A DNA stretch of 64,000 nt from Rhea pennata (Eukaryota; Chordata; Aves; Rheiformes; Rheidae), in contig NC_084670.1 in the NCBI RefSeq assembly GCF_028389875.1, positions 16,711,383 to 16,775,382 of the forward strand, in the 5' to 3' direction. Shown here one piece after another: positions 13,981-25,130 of this stretch. The notes below the pieces were generated by a model, which saw nothing but the letters and a program-made list of their open reading frames with translations, had not been told where the DNA came from and did not search any database. Each line of letters begins with the position of its first letter. Position 1 is the first letter of the stretch. Both the position numbers and the translations under genes were made by a program.

Positions 13981-15796
13981 CAAAACTTTAAGATCACAAA
14001 TTGCAAAACAGAGCATTGCTTACCAATATTCTTCTTCAACCTATACTACAAGTGACAAATGTGTGCCATGGTGTCAATGTATAAAGCACAGAGACAAAGA
14101 AAACAAATGTCATCCTATCTACGGGTAAACCTTGTCACTCCAATTTTATGGAATATGAATTAAAAGCACTATTAATTGAAATACAAACAGGGCAAGGATT
14201 ATATTATATTACGAATGTATATAATACATCCTTATTATCAGATCTGTCTATAGTAGGTTTGTTTTGATCAGTACAAACTTCTACTGATATTGTGCTGCTC
14301 CCATTCATTTACATCTGTATTCCCACACTGATATAAAAAAATACCCATTTTAGATACGGCCTTTTGTTTTTACTTTTTTATTAGTGAATTCTTAGTAATG
14401 CTTTTGTTGTAGATACCTGTATTTCTGTATATAATATGAAAAGGCAATTATTTTAGCAAACTTTCACATATTTTTGCTCTAAAGAAATACATCTACCACT
14501 TTTAACATTTATAGTTAGTGTTACATGACTGTTACAGTTGAGTATGACACAAAAACAGAACTAGTGAAATAACATGACTATAATATAGATTTGGAAGTCT
14601 TCTTCCTGCCTCTGATAACTACCTTAAAGCCCTCAACTTTTCCAAAGACAGCCTAAGGAATGGTTCCTATTCTGATAATATAAATAGATGGAACATACCA
14701 GAATCATATTTCCACAAACAAAAATATCTGTTACTTCCTGCTTTACCATAGAAATGCAGGCCCTTGAGCATTGGTTAAAAAAGCTTACAATTCTCAGAAA
14801 CAGCAGAAGTACAAACATGCCTAAATATATAAGCCAATGACACATCTGGAATCTCAGCCTTAGGCTGCCCTTTGCTCCTAAAACTGCAAATGCACCAAGC
14901 AAGCTGGACAACATGTTCTGCTATGACTTTATTTTCAGCATGCATCTGGACATCTCAATAAGAATTTGTAAAAGCTTACCAAAGAAACACTAACAATTAA
15001 ATAACTTCAAATAATGTTAATGCTTGCATGAATATGCTGTGCATCACATTCTCATTCAAAACTGCCCATTCTAGATCTCTGAACAGTGAATTAGCCAACA
15101 TGCTGCCAAAAGTCACTGATTGTAAATGTTCAGTGAATCTCATCTGATATACTTATTTTTAAATCTTTCAGTTGCAGCTTTTGCAATTGATAGCTATATT
15201 TCCAAGTGCCGCTTCCCCTTTATTCAAACTTGGCCCCGATCCTGAAAGCCCTCATGCCTGTGTTTATTTTAGAAACAGTTTCACAAGCAAGTAGCCACAC
15301 AATCAGTGGTTCAGTTCAGTTCACTTTATTTTGCGTTCTCAAACGTATTGCAAAAGGGGCCAAGATCAGAGAAACTAAAGATAAACCTTCCAGAATGCCG
15401 TACGAGTTCTATCCTTGTGCATACGGGCTCACAGTCTCTGACTACATAAAAAAAAGCTACGTTAAACATCACTTAAATAACATGATGCTAATTAATAAGT
15501 ACCGAGCTTGTGGATGTGCTTCACAAAGTCCACTATTCCTTCTGTAGCAAGATTCAAGCTTCACAAGCATTCAGTGTTTTATTAGGCATTACTGAAAAGC
15601 TGCAGACAACACTCAGTGAAATGCAGCCATCTGAAGCTCCAGCGCAGAGCCTCTGCCCTTCTGGGCAGCTCTCAGGTGTGTCCTTACCGCAGCGTAGCGG
15701 TGCAAAAGCAGATCTGCAGAGTTAGCTTAAAAACAGCTGCCAAAAACCAGTTTGCTTTGGGATCATGGAGTTCAGAAATAGCTACCCAGGCTTCTG

Positions 15797-15932
15797 CCCT
15801 GAGCTCCGGGACGGCGCGCTGGGTGCCGCGGTCAGGGCTCCGGCTGCTGCCGGCTCGGCAGGCGGCGAAGCAAAGCGCTCCCGGGTCTGTCCGCGCACCA
15901 CCGGGGCACAACGCTGCCGCGGCCGAGTAACG
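15797..15932. other. Small CpG-rich patch in SYDE2 intron 1
   Basis: About 135 bases dense in CG dinucleotides sit in AT-rich sequence, 1.7 kb downstream of the SYDE2 start codon and separate from the main island. It could be an intronic enhancer, an alternative first exon or a relict. I saw no exon whose donor phase fits the SYDE2 exon at 10225-10953. Confidence 0.5.
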
Positions 15933-17226
15933 TAACTCGAAAGTTTCCAGTGCTGTTAGCTATGCTAATGAGATGAATTTAAATAAACACAAAGCTTCCA
16001 GGGATATACACACGCACTTACTTCTGGTTCGAAAGTGAAGTTTTATTCAGAAGAATGCTGTCTGTGCTACACTAGTATTTGTACTTCAACTTATTCTGGA
16101 ATTCCCCAAAATAGACCAGGCCTTTACTGCTCAGACACAGCACAGACACAGCACCGGGCAACAGTTCCTTCCCAAAAAAGGCTTCAATACGGTTTTAGTA
16201 GAAGGGAAAGGAAAAAAAAAATAACAAAAAAAAAAAAAAGCCAGGTATCCAATTCACCTTCCACCCTCTCTACAAAAAGATTAAATAAATACCAGTAAGT
16301 ACCATTTAAGTTAAAATCTCATGGTAACAACACATGCTTTTTCAGAATCAGAGCCTCAATGTTTCTACTTTATCAAGTTCATGATTAACACTTGGCCTTT
16401 TAGGTATGCATACAAAATATTTCAACGGGATACTGAGCTCTGCTTGTCAGAGTACAATGAACAGGGGAAAGGCTTTTTCCAGTCTCTCCATCTATAGATC
16501 AAAAAGTCCGTATTTCTTCTGGTTATAAAAATGGTTATTTAAACTGGGTTTCACCAAGTTTCCTAATAAAATCATAAAATAACTATTTAAATCATTCTAA
16601 TAATTTAAATGCAACAAAAGCAAGACTAAAAACTGTTTTGTAAGCTTTCAAAGGCACCATTTGAAAATGAGTAGAAAACAAATACAAGCCAAAGAATGAT
16701 AGAGAACTGTATAAGAAAATGTGCAAAGCTGCATACAAAAGAGCAGTCTAAATTTGACAACTTCTTACTTTCAGGAGAAAATTTTATTCCTGAAAGGAAG
16801 CTACTGATATAAGGATGCTACTGACAGGGACTGATTTGAGACCAATTTAGATATGCCACAGTATGTGACTTCTGTGCACAACAAATTCAGGACTTACACA
16901 AGAACTGGAAAAAAATTAAAACCTGAATAAATATAGTTTGGTTTGATGAAAACACTAGCAGCTTTCTTTAAAATCCTATCAGTTTTATGACTCTGCTCTT
17001 GTTTACCTAAAGTTTGTATAACCCCATACTGACCAACGAAAACAAATTCAGCTTTTAAACATGAACCATTTCCTTAAGATATTCCATAGGGGGAAAATCA
17101 CCATCTCGTGCTTTCTCCCATCATTGCCGACTTGCTACAAAACATAAGTAAGTAGAACTGTGGTGTTAAAGGCTTTACCAGGAGAACTGCTGGGCTTTAA
17201 CAAGTTACAGCATACGCACGATTCTT

Positions 17227-17301
17227 TTGTGTGTGTGCATATAGATATATATATATACACACACACGTATATATGCATATGTATACAAGTGCACGCACAT
17301 G
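17227..17301. repeat. Alternating GT/AT/CA simple repeat
   Basis: The tract is composed of GT, AT and CA dinucleotides with short interruptions. It lies in SYDE2 intron 1, about 320 bases past the first donor. Alternating purine-pyrimidine runs of this kind can adopt Z-DNA and vary in length. Confidence 0.85.
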
Positions 17302-17618
17302 CGAAAACATAAGCAAGCTGCAGCGACAAGCCTGACGAGCTCGTAGCTGAGATTCAGACGACTTTTAGGGGTTAAGAAAAGGGAGATTTCACTCAAAGCG
17401 CGCGGCGGCGGCACCTTTCCTCCCCGCGGAGGCACCACCCTGCCCGCGCCCCGCGGCCCGCGCAGGTGGAAGCGGCGCCGCACCAGCGGGAGGCCGCGCC
17501 GCGCGGCCCGCGCTCCCGCGGAGCCCCGAGGTAACCGTCGGGTGCCGCGGCCGCCGGTCACCGGCCCCGCGCGCGGAGGGCGGAGGGCGGGGGCCGCCCG
17601 CGCCCGCGCCGCGCTTAC

Positions 17619-17727
17619 CCTGCGGGGCGCAGCTCCCGCCGTGGCGGTGCCCGGCGGCCGCCGCCGCCCCGCGCTGCGACCGCCGGCCCCGGAGCTTGGA
17701 GAGAGTCCTGCGGAGCGGCTCGGCCAT
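17619..17727 (-). CDS. SYDE2: SYDE2 first coding exon
   Basis: The start codon has a good context (G at -3, G at +4). It opens a frame beginning MAEPLRRTLSKLRGRRSQRG, which I recognise as close to the mammalian SYDE2 N-terminus. After 36 codons and one base a good donor (GG|GTAAGC) occurs at 17618. The phase (1) fits the acceptor at 10954, giving an Asp codon across the boundary. The frame stays open past this donor for another 76 codons to 17389, so a longer first exon with a later donor remains possible. As I remember it, mammalian SYDE2 is long (about 1,190 residues), so part of the N-terminus may differ or be missing here. The name is well supported; the exact exon end is less so. Confidence 0.8.
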
Positions 17728-17796
17728 GCCTGGGTCCTCCCGCCCGCCTCAGCAGGCGCTGCCCCGCGGCGCGCGGGCGCGGGCCGCCCCCCTGCG

Positions 17797-17823
17797 CGGC
17801 GGCGGCGGCGGCGGCGGCGGCGG
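17797..17823. repeat. CGG trinucleotide repeat in SYDE2 5' region
   Basis: About nine GGC/CGG units lie on the plus strand, 70-96 bases upstream of the SYDE2 start codon. On the transcribed RNA they would read as GCC/CCG, probably within the 5' leader. Confidence 0.85.
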
Positions 17824-17931
17824 GCCGCGCTGCCCCATGGCCGCCGTGCCTCGGCGCGCGCTCGGCTCCCGCCGCGCGGCCGCCGCGCGCATACTTGGCA
17901 TAGCTGCGCGGGGTGAGAGGGCGCCCCGCAG

Positions 17932-17940
17932 TGCGCATGC
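17932..17940. promoter_or_regulatory. NRF1-like site
   Basis: TGCGCATGC is a near-match to the NRF1 palindrome in the SYDE2 CpG island. Such motifs are frequent in CpG-island promoters, and binding is not shown. Confidence 0.4.
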
Positions 17941-19694
17941 CCCGCCGCGCGCGCCCCGCCGCCCGCGCGACCCCCGCGCCGCGCCGCGCCGCGCCGCCCC
18001 GCCCCCGCGGAGCAGCCCCCTCGGGCGGGCGCGCAGGGCCCGCGGGGGTTTTTGCTTCTCCTTCTCCCCCCAAACAACCCCCCGCCCGGCTCACTGCCCG
18101 CCTCGCGCCGCGCCGCGCCGCACAGGTGGAGGCTGCCGCTGCCCGGCGCGTTTTCTCGAGGGTGGCGCCCGGCGAGCGGCAGCGGCCCCGCGCCGCGCCA
18201 GGGCCCTCACGGCTCCGCGCAGAGCCGAAGCGGCCGCGCGGGACGGGGCTGGCCGCGGCGCTGCGGGCCCTGCTCCCCCGGCCGAAAGCCCGCTCGGCGG
18301 GGCCGCAGGCGGCCTCGGGGCACCGCAGAGAGCGCGCTGAGGCCGCCGCGGCGGGCGAAGGCCCGGGTGCGAGTTGCTCGAAGCCGCCGCACGCTGGTTT
18401 CGCGGCGAGCTCGCATCCTTCAGACCCGACGTCGGGGGAGGGCGTGTGGCGGACTTCTCAGCACGATAAGATGCCGAGGCGTCTTCGCTTACCTAGCGCC
18501 TGCGCTGCGTCTCCTTCGTTTCGCTTCGCTACAAACGACTCTCTCCGCACCCGGCGTCTGTCGGGCAGCGGGGCAGCGGGCGTCGCTGCGGGGCGCCCCG
18601 CAGAGCACAGCCGCCGGACCGCTCCGCGGAGGCTCCGTGCGAAGCGGCCTCGCGGCAGACGCCGGCCGCGGGACGCGGCGAGCGGTCCCCTCCACGCGCG
18701 CTGCCCGCCCCGCGCGGCAGGACCCCACGCGGCTGCGAGCGCTCCCGGGACTGCGGGAGAAAACGGCTGCGGCTCGCGAGCACTGCGCACGTTCGCGTAT
18801 TTCCGCACCAATTTTTTTTTGGGGGGAGGGGGATTTAATCATTGGATCATTTGAAACTAAATCTTTCTAGAGAACAAAATTAGATTAAAAAAATTAAACG
18901 TTTTGGTGTGACATCTTCAGCAGTGATGTCTGCATATACGCAATGTAAAAAGCCATTAGAGTAGTTGATGCATTTTCTCTCCATCTAAAACACACCCTAC
19001 AATAATTACCAGGTCACATTTCTGCAGCTTGACGTGGCGTTTTGCCATGCTGCCTTTTAAAAATATTTGCATTCCTTTAAGGATATATATTGGGAAATCA
19101 TCTGTGTACAAGCTTTGGAACAGGATGCAAAACCATCCCAGATGCTTTTGGTGGGAGGTAGTGAAAGGTGAGACAGCAGCTGCTGAGGACTGCGATGCTC
19201 ACTGCCGTACAGCTAACGAGCTGAAAATCCCGCGTGGGGTGCCCAGGCGCCGTCCCTGCAGGTGCTGGGGTCCTGCCGCCGGCGACCACCGCGTCACAGC
19301 AGCTGGGACTTTCTCCCTGGCCAGCTGCAACCACAACGTCTCGGTCCCAGCTTGTCTCCGGTCCAAAGCAGTGTAGAAGAAATGCATAAAAACAAAACTG
19401 TCAGTACTTTGCTGACAATGCATTTATTGTATAACATTAACGCTTCTATCTCAAGCATGTTGATTCAAAATTATATTTTTGTGTTCTTACAAGTGCTCAG
19501 GGCCCAAATAGAGGAAAACTCCAGTGCTGCCTCATCTGTTTGAATGGTTAATCCTTCACCCTCTACTTTGACTTTCAGGCTGGGAACAGTATATAAAGTT
19601 AAGTTTATAACTACACCTTTTGTAACTGTGATCCTAATTTACAAGGTTATAGTCAAAGAAAAATAGAAATATGTCTGAGTGGGGTTTTTTTTTT

Positions 19695-19840
19695 GGTGTC
19701 ACAGTCAGACAGGCTGCCCAGAGGGGCTGCGGACTCCCCTCAGAAATTGGCTGAGCAACCCCACGTAAGCTGCTCCTCCTCAAGTCAGGTGCCTCCAGAG
19801 GTCCAGCCTAAGTCACTCTCTGACTTTAAACCTTGTCTCA
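19695..19840 (+). mobile_element. Decayed CR1 fragment (3' region)
   Basis: The plus strand shows AGGCTGCCCAGAGGGGCTG, then GACTCCCCTC, then GCTGAGCAACC, and later CTCCAGAGGTCC. These are in the same order as the 3' part of avian CR1, but with gaps and substitutions and without the ATTCTATG tail. It appears older than the copy at 13881-13980. The assignment is from memory of the consensus; exact limits are uncertain. Confidence 0.55.
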
Positions 19841-21243
19841 TACTGGAGCTGCCATCCTTCCTAGAGGAGGTGCGGCATGGATATAAAGAACAAACTCCAG
19901 TCAAGCAGAACGCCCATGATTTCTCTGGTAAAATCCTACATAGCCACCACATCCCAACCACACCAACCTTGTTGAGATGCTATCAGTAGGTCAGCTGCAC
20001 CACCAGCAAATGTGTGTCTAAAGCAAAGGGCAAACATTTAAATTCTAGAAGATCTGCCCCATAAAAAGCACTGAAAAGATGCAGAATAGCCAATAGGCGA
20101 GCTCTGTACTTTTAAAAGAAAAAGTTAACACAGCTATTTCAAACTGAGCAAACAAAGAAAGCCTAAACTTACCTTGACTGTGATCTTCACACTTGCAGAT
20201 TTACAGCATGTTACGGGATATCAGACCTGTGCATTAGATAAGTAATTCAGACAAATAATCACTTTTTACTGTTGACTGTACTTAGCTTTTAGCAAATTTC
20301 TCTTCTTTAGATGTCATTTCTGGATTTTTTTTTGTTGTTGTGGTTACTTGGATATTTTCTTTTAGCAATTAAAACATTATTATTAGGAAGTACTAGCTAG
20401 AGTGACTATTTATATTCAGATCACATCCTCAGGATTCTCCCATGAGAATTATATATGGGCATGAAAGAAAATTCAACATCATTTTCTTTTCCATGCTGCT
20501 TCACACAGTATTTTATTCATTCATTTATTCATGTTCAGTAGGTTTTTAAATGTTAGTTTAAGCATTTAGATTACTGCTCTATGCAATAGGCACACAGGAA
20601 ATAGCTCAATGAAAAGCTGCCAATAGTTGAGTCTATAAACGCAGTTTGATCTATATCTTAAAAATTGTTTCCATTCCAAAGTGTGGTTACAAAGCACTTT
20701 TTCTTGTTGGCAGCTAGATTTTTTTTTTAATCCCTATGCATCCTGTATTTGCCCAATGGAATTGGCACTGATATCACACACACACAGACAAAATCTGCAT
20801 ATAAAATAACACTAAGGATCTGGCTAGAACTAACTTGAGCTGGTGGAGTAAGATTCAAAGCTGAGCTTTTGTTTTCCACTCACTCTGTTTTGTTCAGGTG
20901 ATGCCAAGCACACGGTACGGAACGTGATCCTTTTTCCTGGACCTTCTACAAGAAGTAAAAGCTACTTCAACAGACTGGGAACAGAGCTTTGCATCAACTT
21001 GAAGAAACATAGTAGGAGACTGAAAATATTTAGTACAGATTAAGCACAGGATGACTTTAAACAAATAAAGCAGTATTTTTATGTAGGCACAAAAAGAAAT
21101 GTTTTAAACTGTATTTTCATTAACAAGGTACTGAGTGAGATTTTGCCAACTTCTTACTCAACCTTTTCTGAGCTGATGAGTTCTGCAAATATGACATGAG
21201 AATTGTAAATGACTGCCACAAGCAAAAAAGTCAAAGTTTTTTG

Positions 21244-21267
21244 TTTTTTTTTTTTTTTAAAAAAAAA
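21244..21267. repeat. T15A9 tract
   Basis: A run of 15 T is followed directly by 9 A, self-complementary and AT-only. It is a simple repeat. Confidence 0.9.
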
Positions 21268-24200
21268 GGCAAAAAAAGCTTTGGTGAGGATATCTCTGGC
21301 AAAGAAGCTGTTACATAGGTAGCGATATTTCGGCAACGATACATCTGAACAATGAAATTATCCAGTAAACAGCTCCTTACAAAAGACTGACAAATTACCT
21401 TTTACAGCCTTGCTGACAGTTTCAGAGATCAGGTCTGCCTCAGCAAATATGTTCAAGCTGGGCTTTCTTGAATGCACAGGCATTCATTCCTGTACAAACT
21501 CACTGTTTTTGAACAGCTTTAATGTAATTTGGGAATATTTATCTTCTGTAGCATATTAAACCTTATAATATGTATTTTTAATTTAAATATCAATTTAGGA
21601 TGTAAATATGCAAAAATCTATTTACCTCAATGAGATTCATTGATGCAAGTAAAACTAAAAGTGTCTGGAAATGTAAATGAGGCCCTGGGTCTCCTTTTCA
21701 TCAGAGCCTAACAAATCGGTATCTTTATTCTGTCAAGATCTGTCACAGGCAGAGGGATAAATTGAGAACTATTAGATTGAAGTGGAGCTGATGACAGCTG
21801 GGAGCTAGAGGCATTTGGATGGCCCAGTAAAATCCATGAGTACTTTTTCTACTGAAAATATCTGCCTTCTTGTCATCAAAATGGACTGAAATTAAAGTCC
21901 TATGAAATTCTACCAGATATCTCACAGCAAAGAGCCTTCAGTATTATCTCCAGCCTGCCGAAAATCTGATCTCGCTCAGATGCAGACATCACTGCAGTTA
22001 TCCATACCTTTGTTACCCCAGACATATTTTGAATTGACCAGGAAAGGCACCCAAGAGGCTTAGATAGTCCCAAACACAGCTTTTTTCCCCTGATATTTCT
22101 GGTGTAGAAAGAGAAGGAATAAGTAGAATTCTGTTTGCTGTCTGTTCTCCTCAGCCTTGTGACTTCACGAAGTTGCTGCCATCAGTCAGTTTCTGCTGAT
22201 ACTCAGCTATTAATCCAAACTAAATTAAATGTCACATTTGTGAATCTCATCCCTCCTAAACAGCAGGACCTGTAAAGTTTGAGTTGTGTCCCGCAGCACT
22301 CCCTGTTCATCTGGCACAGGAACGCTGTGCGAGCTTGCATTCGGAGCCTTGGTAGAGCCAACGTTCGGTCCATCTACGCAGCAGCCCACAAGAAGTTGCA
22401 AGGGACACCGACCACAAATCCTGCTAGGCATATGGTTCTGAGAACTGCTGCATATGCAAGTATATTTCTTAAAAAACGCACAGAACTTAACCACTTTAAG
22501 AAAAATGTTTAAGAAAAATATCTTGAATGGTTTCCAATCATCTTTTAACAGCTAACAAAATGGAGGAACGGAGTAAGAGCTTTAATGAATGTGTTTTCAG
22601 GAGAATCCACTTGCTTTAGGTTCCTTTCTTCTGCTTCTACCTTTAGAATTCTTTTTTTAAATCATCAACCTCAAAACTCTAGTTTCAGGTCAGAGCAAAG
22701 TATGAAGGACTTCTAAAATGCTGTAGAAAGAAAAGTAACATTTAAAGGGGGAAGTGGAAAGGTCCTTAAATTGGAACACTGATCCTTTTAAGGTCTGTAT
22801 ATATTGTGCTGTACTTAAAGTATGTTACTTAAGATAATCACTGGGATGCATCAAAGATATATAATTATAATCTTCAATTTTAAGCAATAGATGTTGTTCC
22901 TGTACGCAAAATCTGCCAATGACTTTCACATGTTGAACACCTAGTCTTTTTTTCCTCTTCTATATAAGCTAAATAACTATTACTGAATAACTTTACATAT
23001 GTGCATATGGTCATTTCATGACATTAATCCTTTACACTGCAGAGGCAAAAAACAAAACAAAACAAAAAGGCCAGAGAAACCCAGAATACCACCTCAGGCT
23101 GCAGAAATATCTATGGAATTTTAATATGTTTTTCTACATTTGAAATACTCATTTCTTTCTCTCCATTGTGTGTGTGTCAAAAGGAGCAAACAGAAGGTGA
23201 TATTAAGAAAGTATTAAAATTAAGTCTTTGCATGCATTAGTGTGCTCATATTTAATTGTTTTCGAATTTGAACAGGTTGCTTCTGTACAGTGACTGAAAA
23301 CTAGAAAAGCATTCTTGTATAGCTATGCAGATGAACCCTGCAGATAATTTTGCATCTCCTGGAGCGTATCTATCATATAGAACAAAGCAAAACTGCATTC
23401 TACAGGAGCAAAAAGTTTTCCTGTATAGGCCAGCAATTACGGAGCACATGTTTTGACCTGACAGGCTTTCTTGCATTGTAAAGTCTGCAACAAGCCAGCA
23501 AAGAGAAGTGTAGTACTTGATCCTACTGGTTCAGAAATGGAAATTCCCTCATTTGCAAACCTGCCAGGGTTGCTGCTTACTCTCTGCTGACAGCTTGCTC
23601 CTAAGATTCACATTTCTGTGATAACAAGGAGTGACAGAAAGTGCTGCAGCTGATGGGAAGGTAGCATAGTCAAGTTTCTTTTAATTGGTAATTTCTATTA
23701 TAAGATGATATTGGAAGACATGATAGCATCCGAAAAACAAAGATGAAAAATATAGTAATAATCTCATTTGTGCTCCCTTAACCACACATCTTGTTTGCTC
23801 ATATTTAGGCCAATTAAGTTTTCAGTATCTCAAGTTATATGTCCTACTACTATTTCAACTGTTCAACTGATCATATGGTTTGGGAGTATTTATAAAAATA
23901 TAACCCAAATGGTAGTCACCTATTCTGTCTAGTCATGTCTTCTGAGATGTATCTGGATAAAAACCTACTAGTGTCCTGTGCTTGCTTAGTGTTCACACTT
24001 GTAGAAAACTCTCTGTCCTTTCTCAGTGTTGGTATGGTTTGTCTGTTTGGTTATTGTTGGACTTGAATTCTGTTTCACTTTAAACTGAGCAACATTTGCC
24101 TGGCTCAAAGTGCACTGCAAGGCTCAAGGCAGCAAGTAATTCAATGTCACCTTTCTCTCTGGATCACAAGCTGTAGCCTCCTGCCTGGAGGCAGACATTG

Positions 24201-25106
24201 ACACTGCAGTCTGCCTAATTTCAGCTAAGTACTTGACTTCTTAGCTTCATCCACTGTCACTGTTAAAAAAATGAAACACTCCTAGAATGGAAGGAGTGCT
24301 GACAGTCACCCACACTCCCCCTGCTCCACTGTGGCACGAATCCTCTAAGCATATCTTAAATGCCACCTTATCTTTGTTGACATGAAGTACGTTATAGCAT
24401 AAAATGTACAACAAACTCAGCTAGATTGAAGAGCAAGATTAGAACAGAACACAACATTTTTACTGAACAACAACAACAAAAGCCACCAGGCAGAAAAACT
24501 AGACGCCAATGAGTTTGCTATTTATAGCATTTGAGGAGAAGATAGCATATAGTAACTGCATTAAATAATTAAATTAATAAAATATATATTATATACTAAA
24601 TAAGTTGTATTAACAAATTATAAGTCAACCATTAAGTCCAGGCTAACTAGCAAGTATCTAGTTACTCATCTGTGGACACTGCCTAGTAGAGGTGAACAAG
24701 CAGCGATGGACAGCAGAGGCGGGGTTGGGCTATTTGGTGCCCAGCAGCGGGGTACTGTTGGCTAGTGGGGCCACCACGGAGTCAGCAGAGAGAACTCTTC
24801 TACACACTTCGCTGAGGCCACAAATATCTATGGTACAATTTTAAACACAAAACTAGACATTCTTCACAGTAATATACTTTGAATTATATAATATACCTAT
24901 AAAATATGCTGCATAAAGATACACCTTTGGCTTTTTTTGCTGCTGTGCTGTTAAGACATCAGCACGGTCCCACGCGGCATCCAGCCCCACGCAGCCCAAC
25001 AGGCAGCGTAGGCTGCTGCAGTCCAGCAGGAAGGTGATGCGAGACCCTGGCACTGTCTGTCAGTCCTGCACGGGTTCCTCTGGGTTTCTAGCAGTATTAC
25101 CTGGAC

Positions 25107-25130
25107 AAAAAAAAAAAAAAAAAAAAAAAA
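25107..25130. repeat. A homopolymer (24)
   Basis: Twenty-four A on the plus strand. It could be the tail of a retroposed copy or, on the minus strand, a pyrimidine tract before an AG. No matching flanking duplication was found, so only the homopolymer is asserted. Confidence 0.9.

Larger units (their letters stand above)
10954..17618 (-). other. SYDE2: SYDE2 first intron (6.7 kb)
   Basis: The intron runs between the start-codon exon (donor GTAAGC at 17618) and the exon at 10225-10953. It is mostly AT-rich. Contents seen: one CR1 tail at 13881-13980, a near-perfect 21-base palindrome at 12501-12521, a CpG-rich patch at 15797-15932, A-rich tracts near 16207-16240, and an alternating purine-pyrimidine tract at 17227-17301. 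No further coding exon was recognised. One could be missed if it is short. Confidence 0.75.
17400..18790. promoter_or_regulatory. SYDE2: CpG island: SYDE2 promoter and first exon
   Basis: About 1.4 kb of very GC-rich, CpG-dense sequence starts and ends abruptly in AT-rich DNA and covers the SYDE2 start-codon exon and the region upstream of it. No TATA box is evident. A CGG trinucleotide tract lies at 17797-17823, and an NRF1-like palindrome (TGCGCATGC) lies at 17932-17940, about 205 bases upstream of the start codon. Long open frames on both strands here are a by-product of the base composition. Confidence 0.85.
18830..25106. other. Gene-free region upstream of SYDE2, left part
   Basis: This is AT-rich intergenic DNA with no open frame that I recognise. 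It contains a decayed CR1 fragment (19695-19840), a T15A9 tract (21244-21267) and short CA repeats (around 20777). The longest chance frames are under 100 codons and show no family features. Confidence 0.7.

Noticed and set aside
17205-18077. Minus-strand open frame of 290 codons across the SYDE2 island
   Set aside because: Frames are open on both strands because the sequence is GC-rich with few stops. The residues are nearly all Arg, Ala, Gly and Pro, and the frame differs from the true SYDE2 start.
17696-18870. Plus-strand frames of 214-313 codons in the same island
   Set aside because: Same cause: composition-driven, low complexity and mutually overlapping frames. No family resemblance.
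24940-25130. GC-richer segment ending in 24 A, possible retroposed gene copy
   Set aside because: No flanking duplication and no recognisable parent protein. The A run may be a plain microsatellite.
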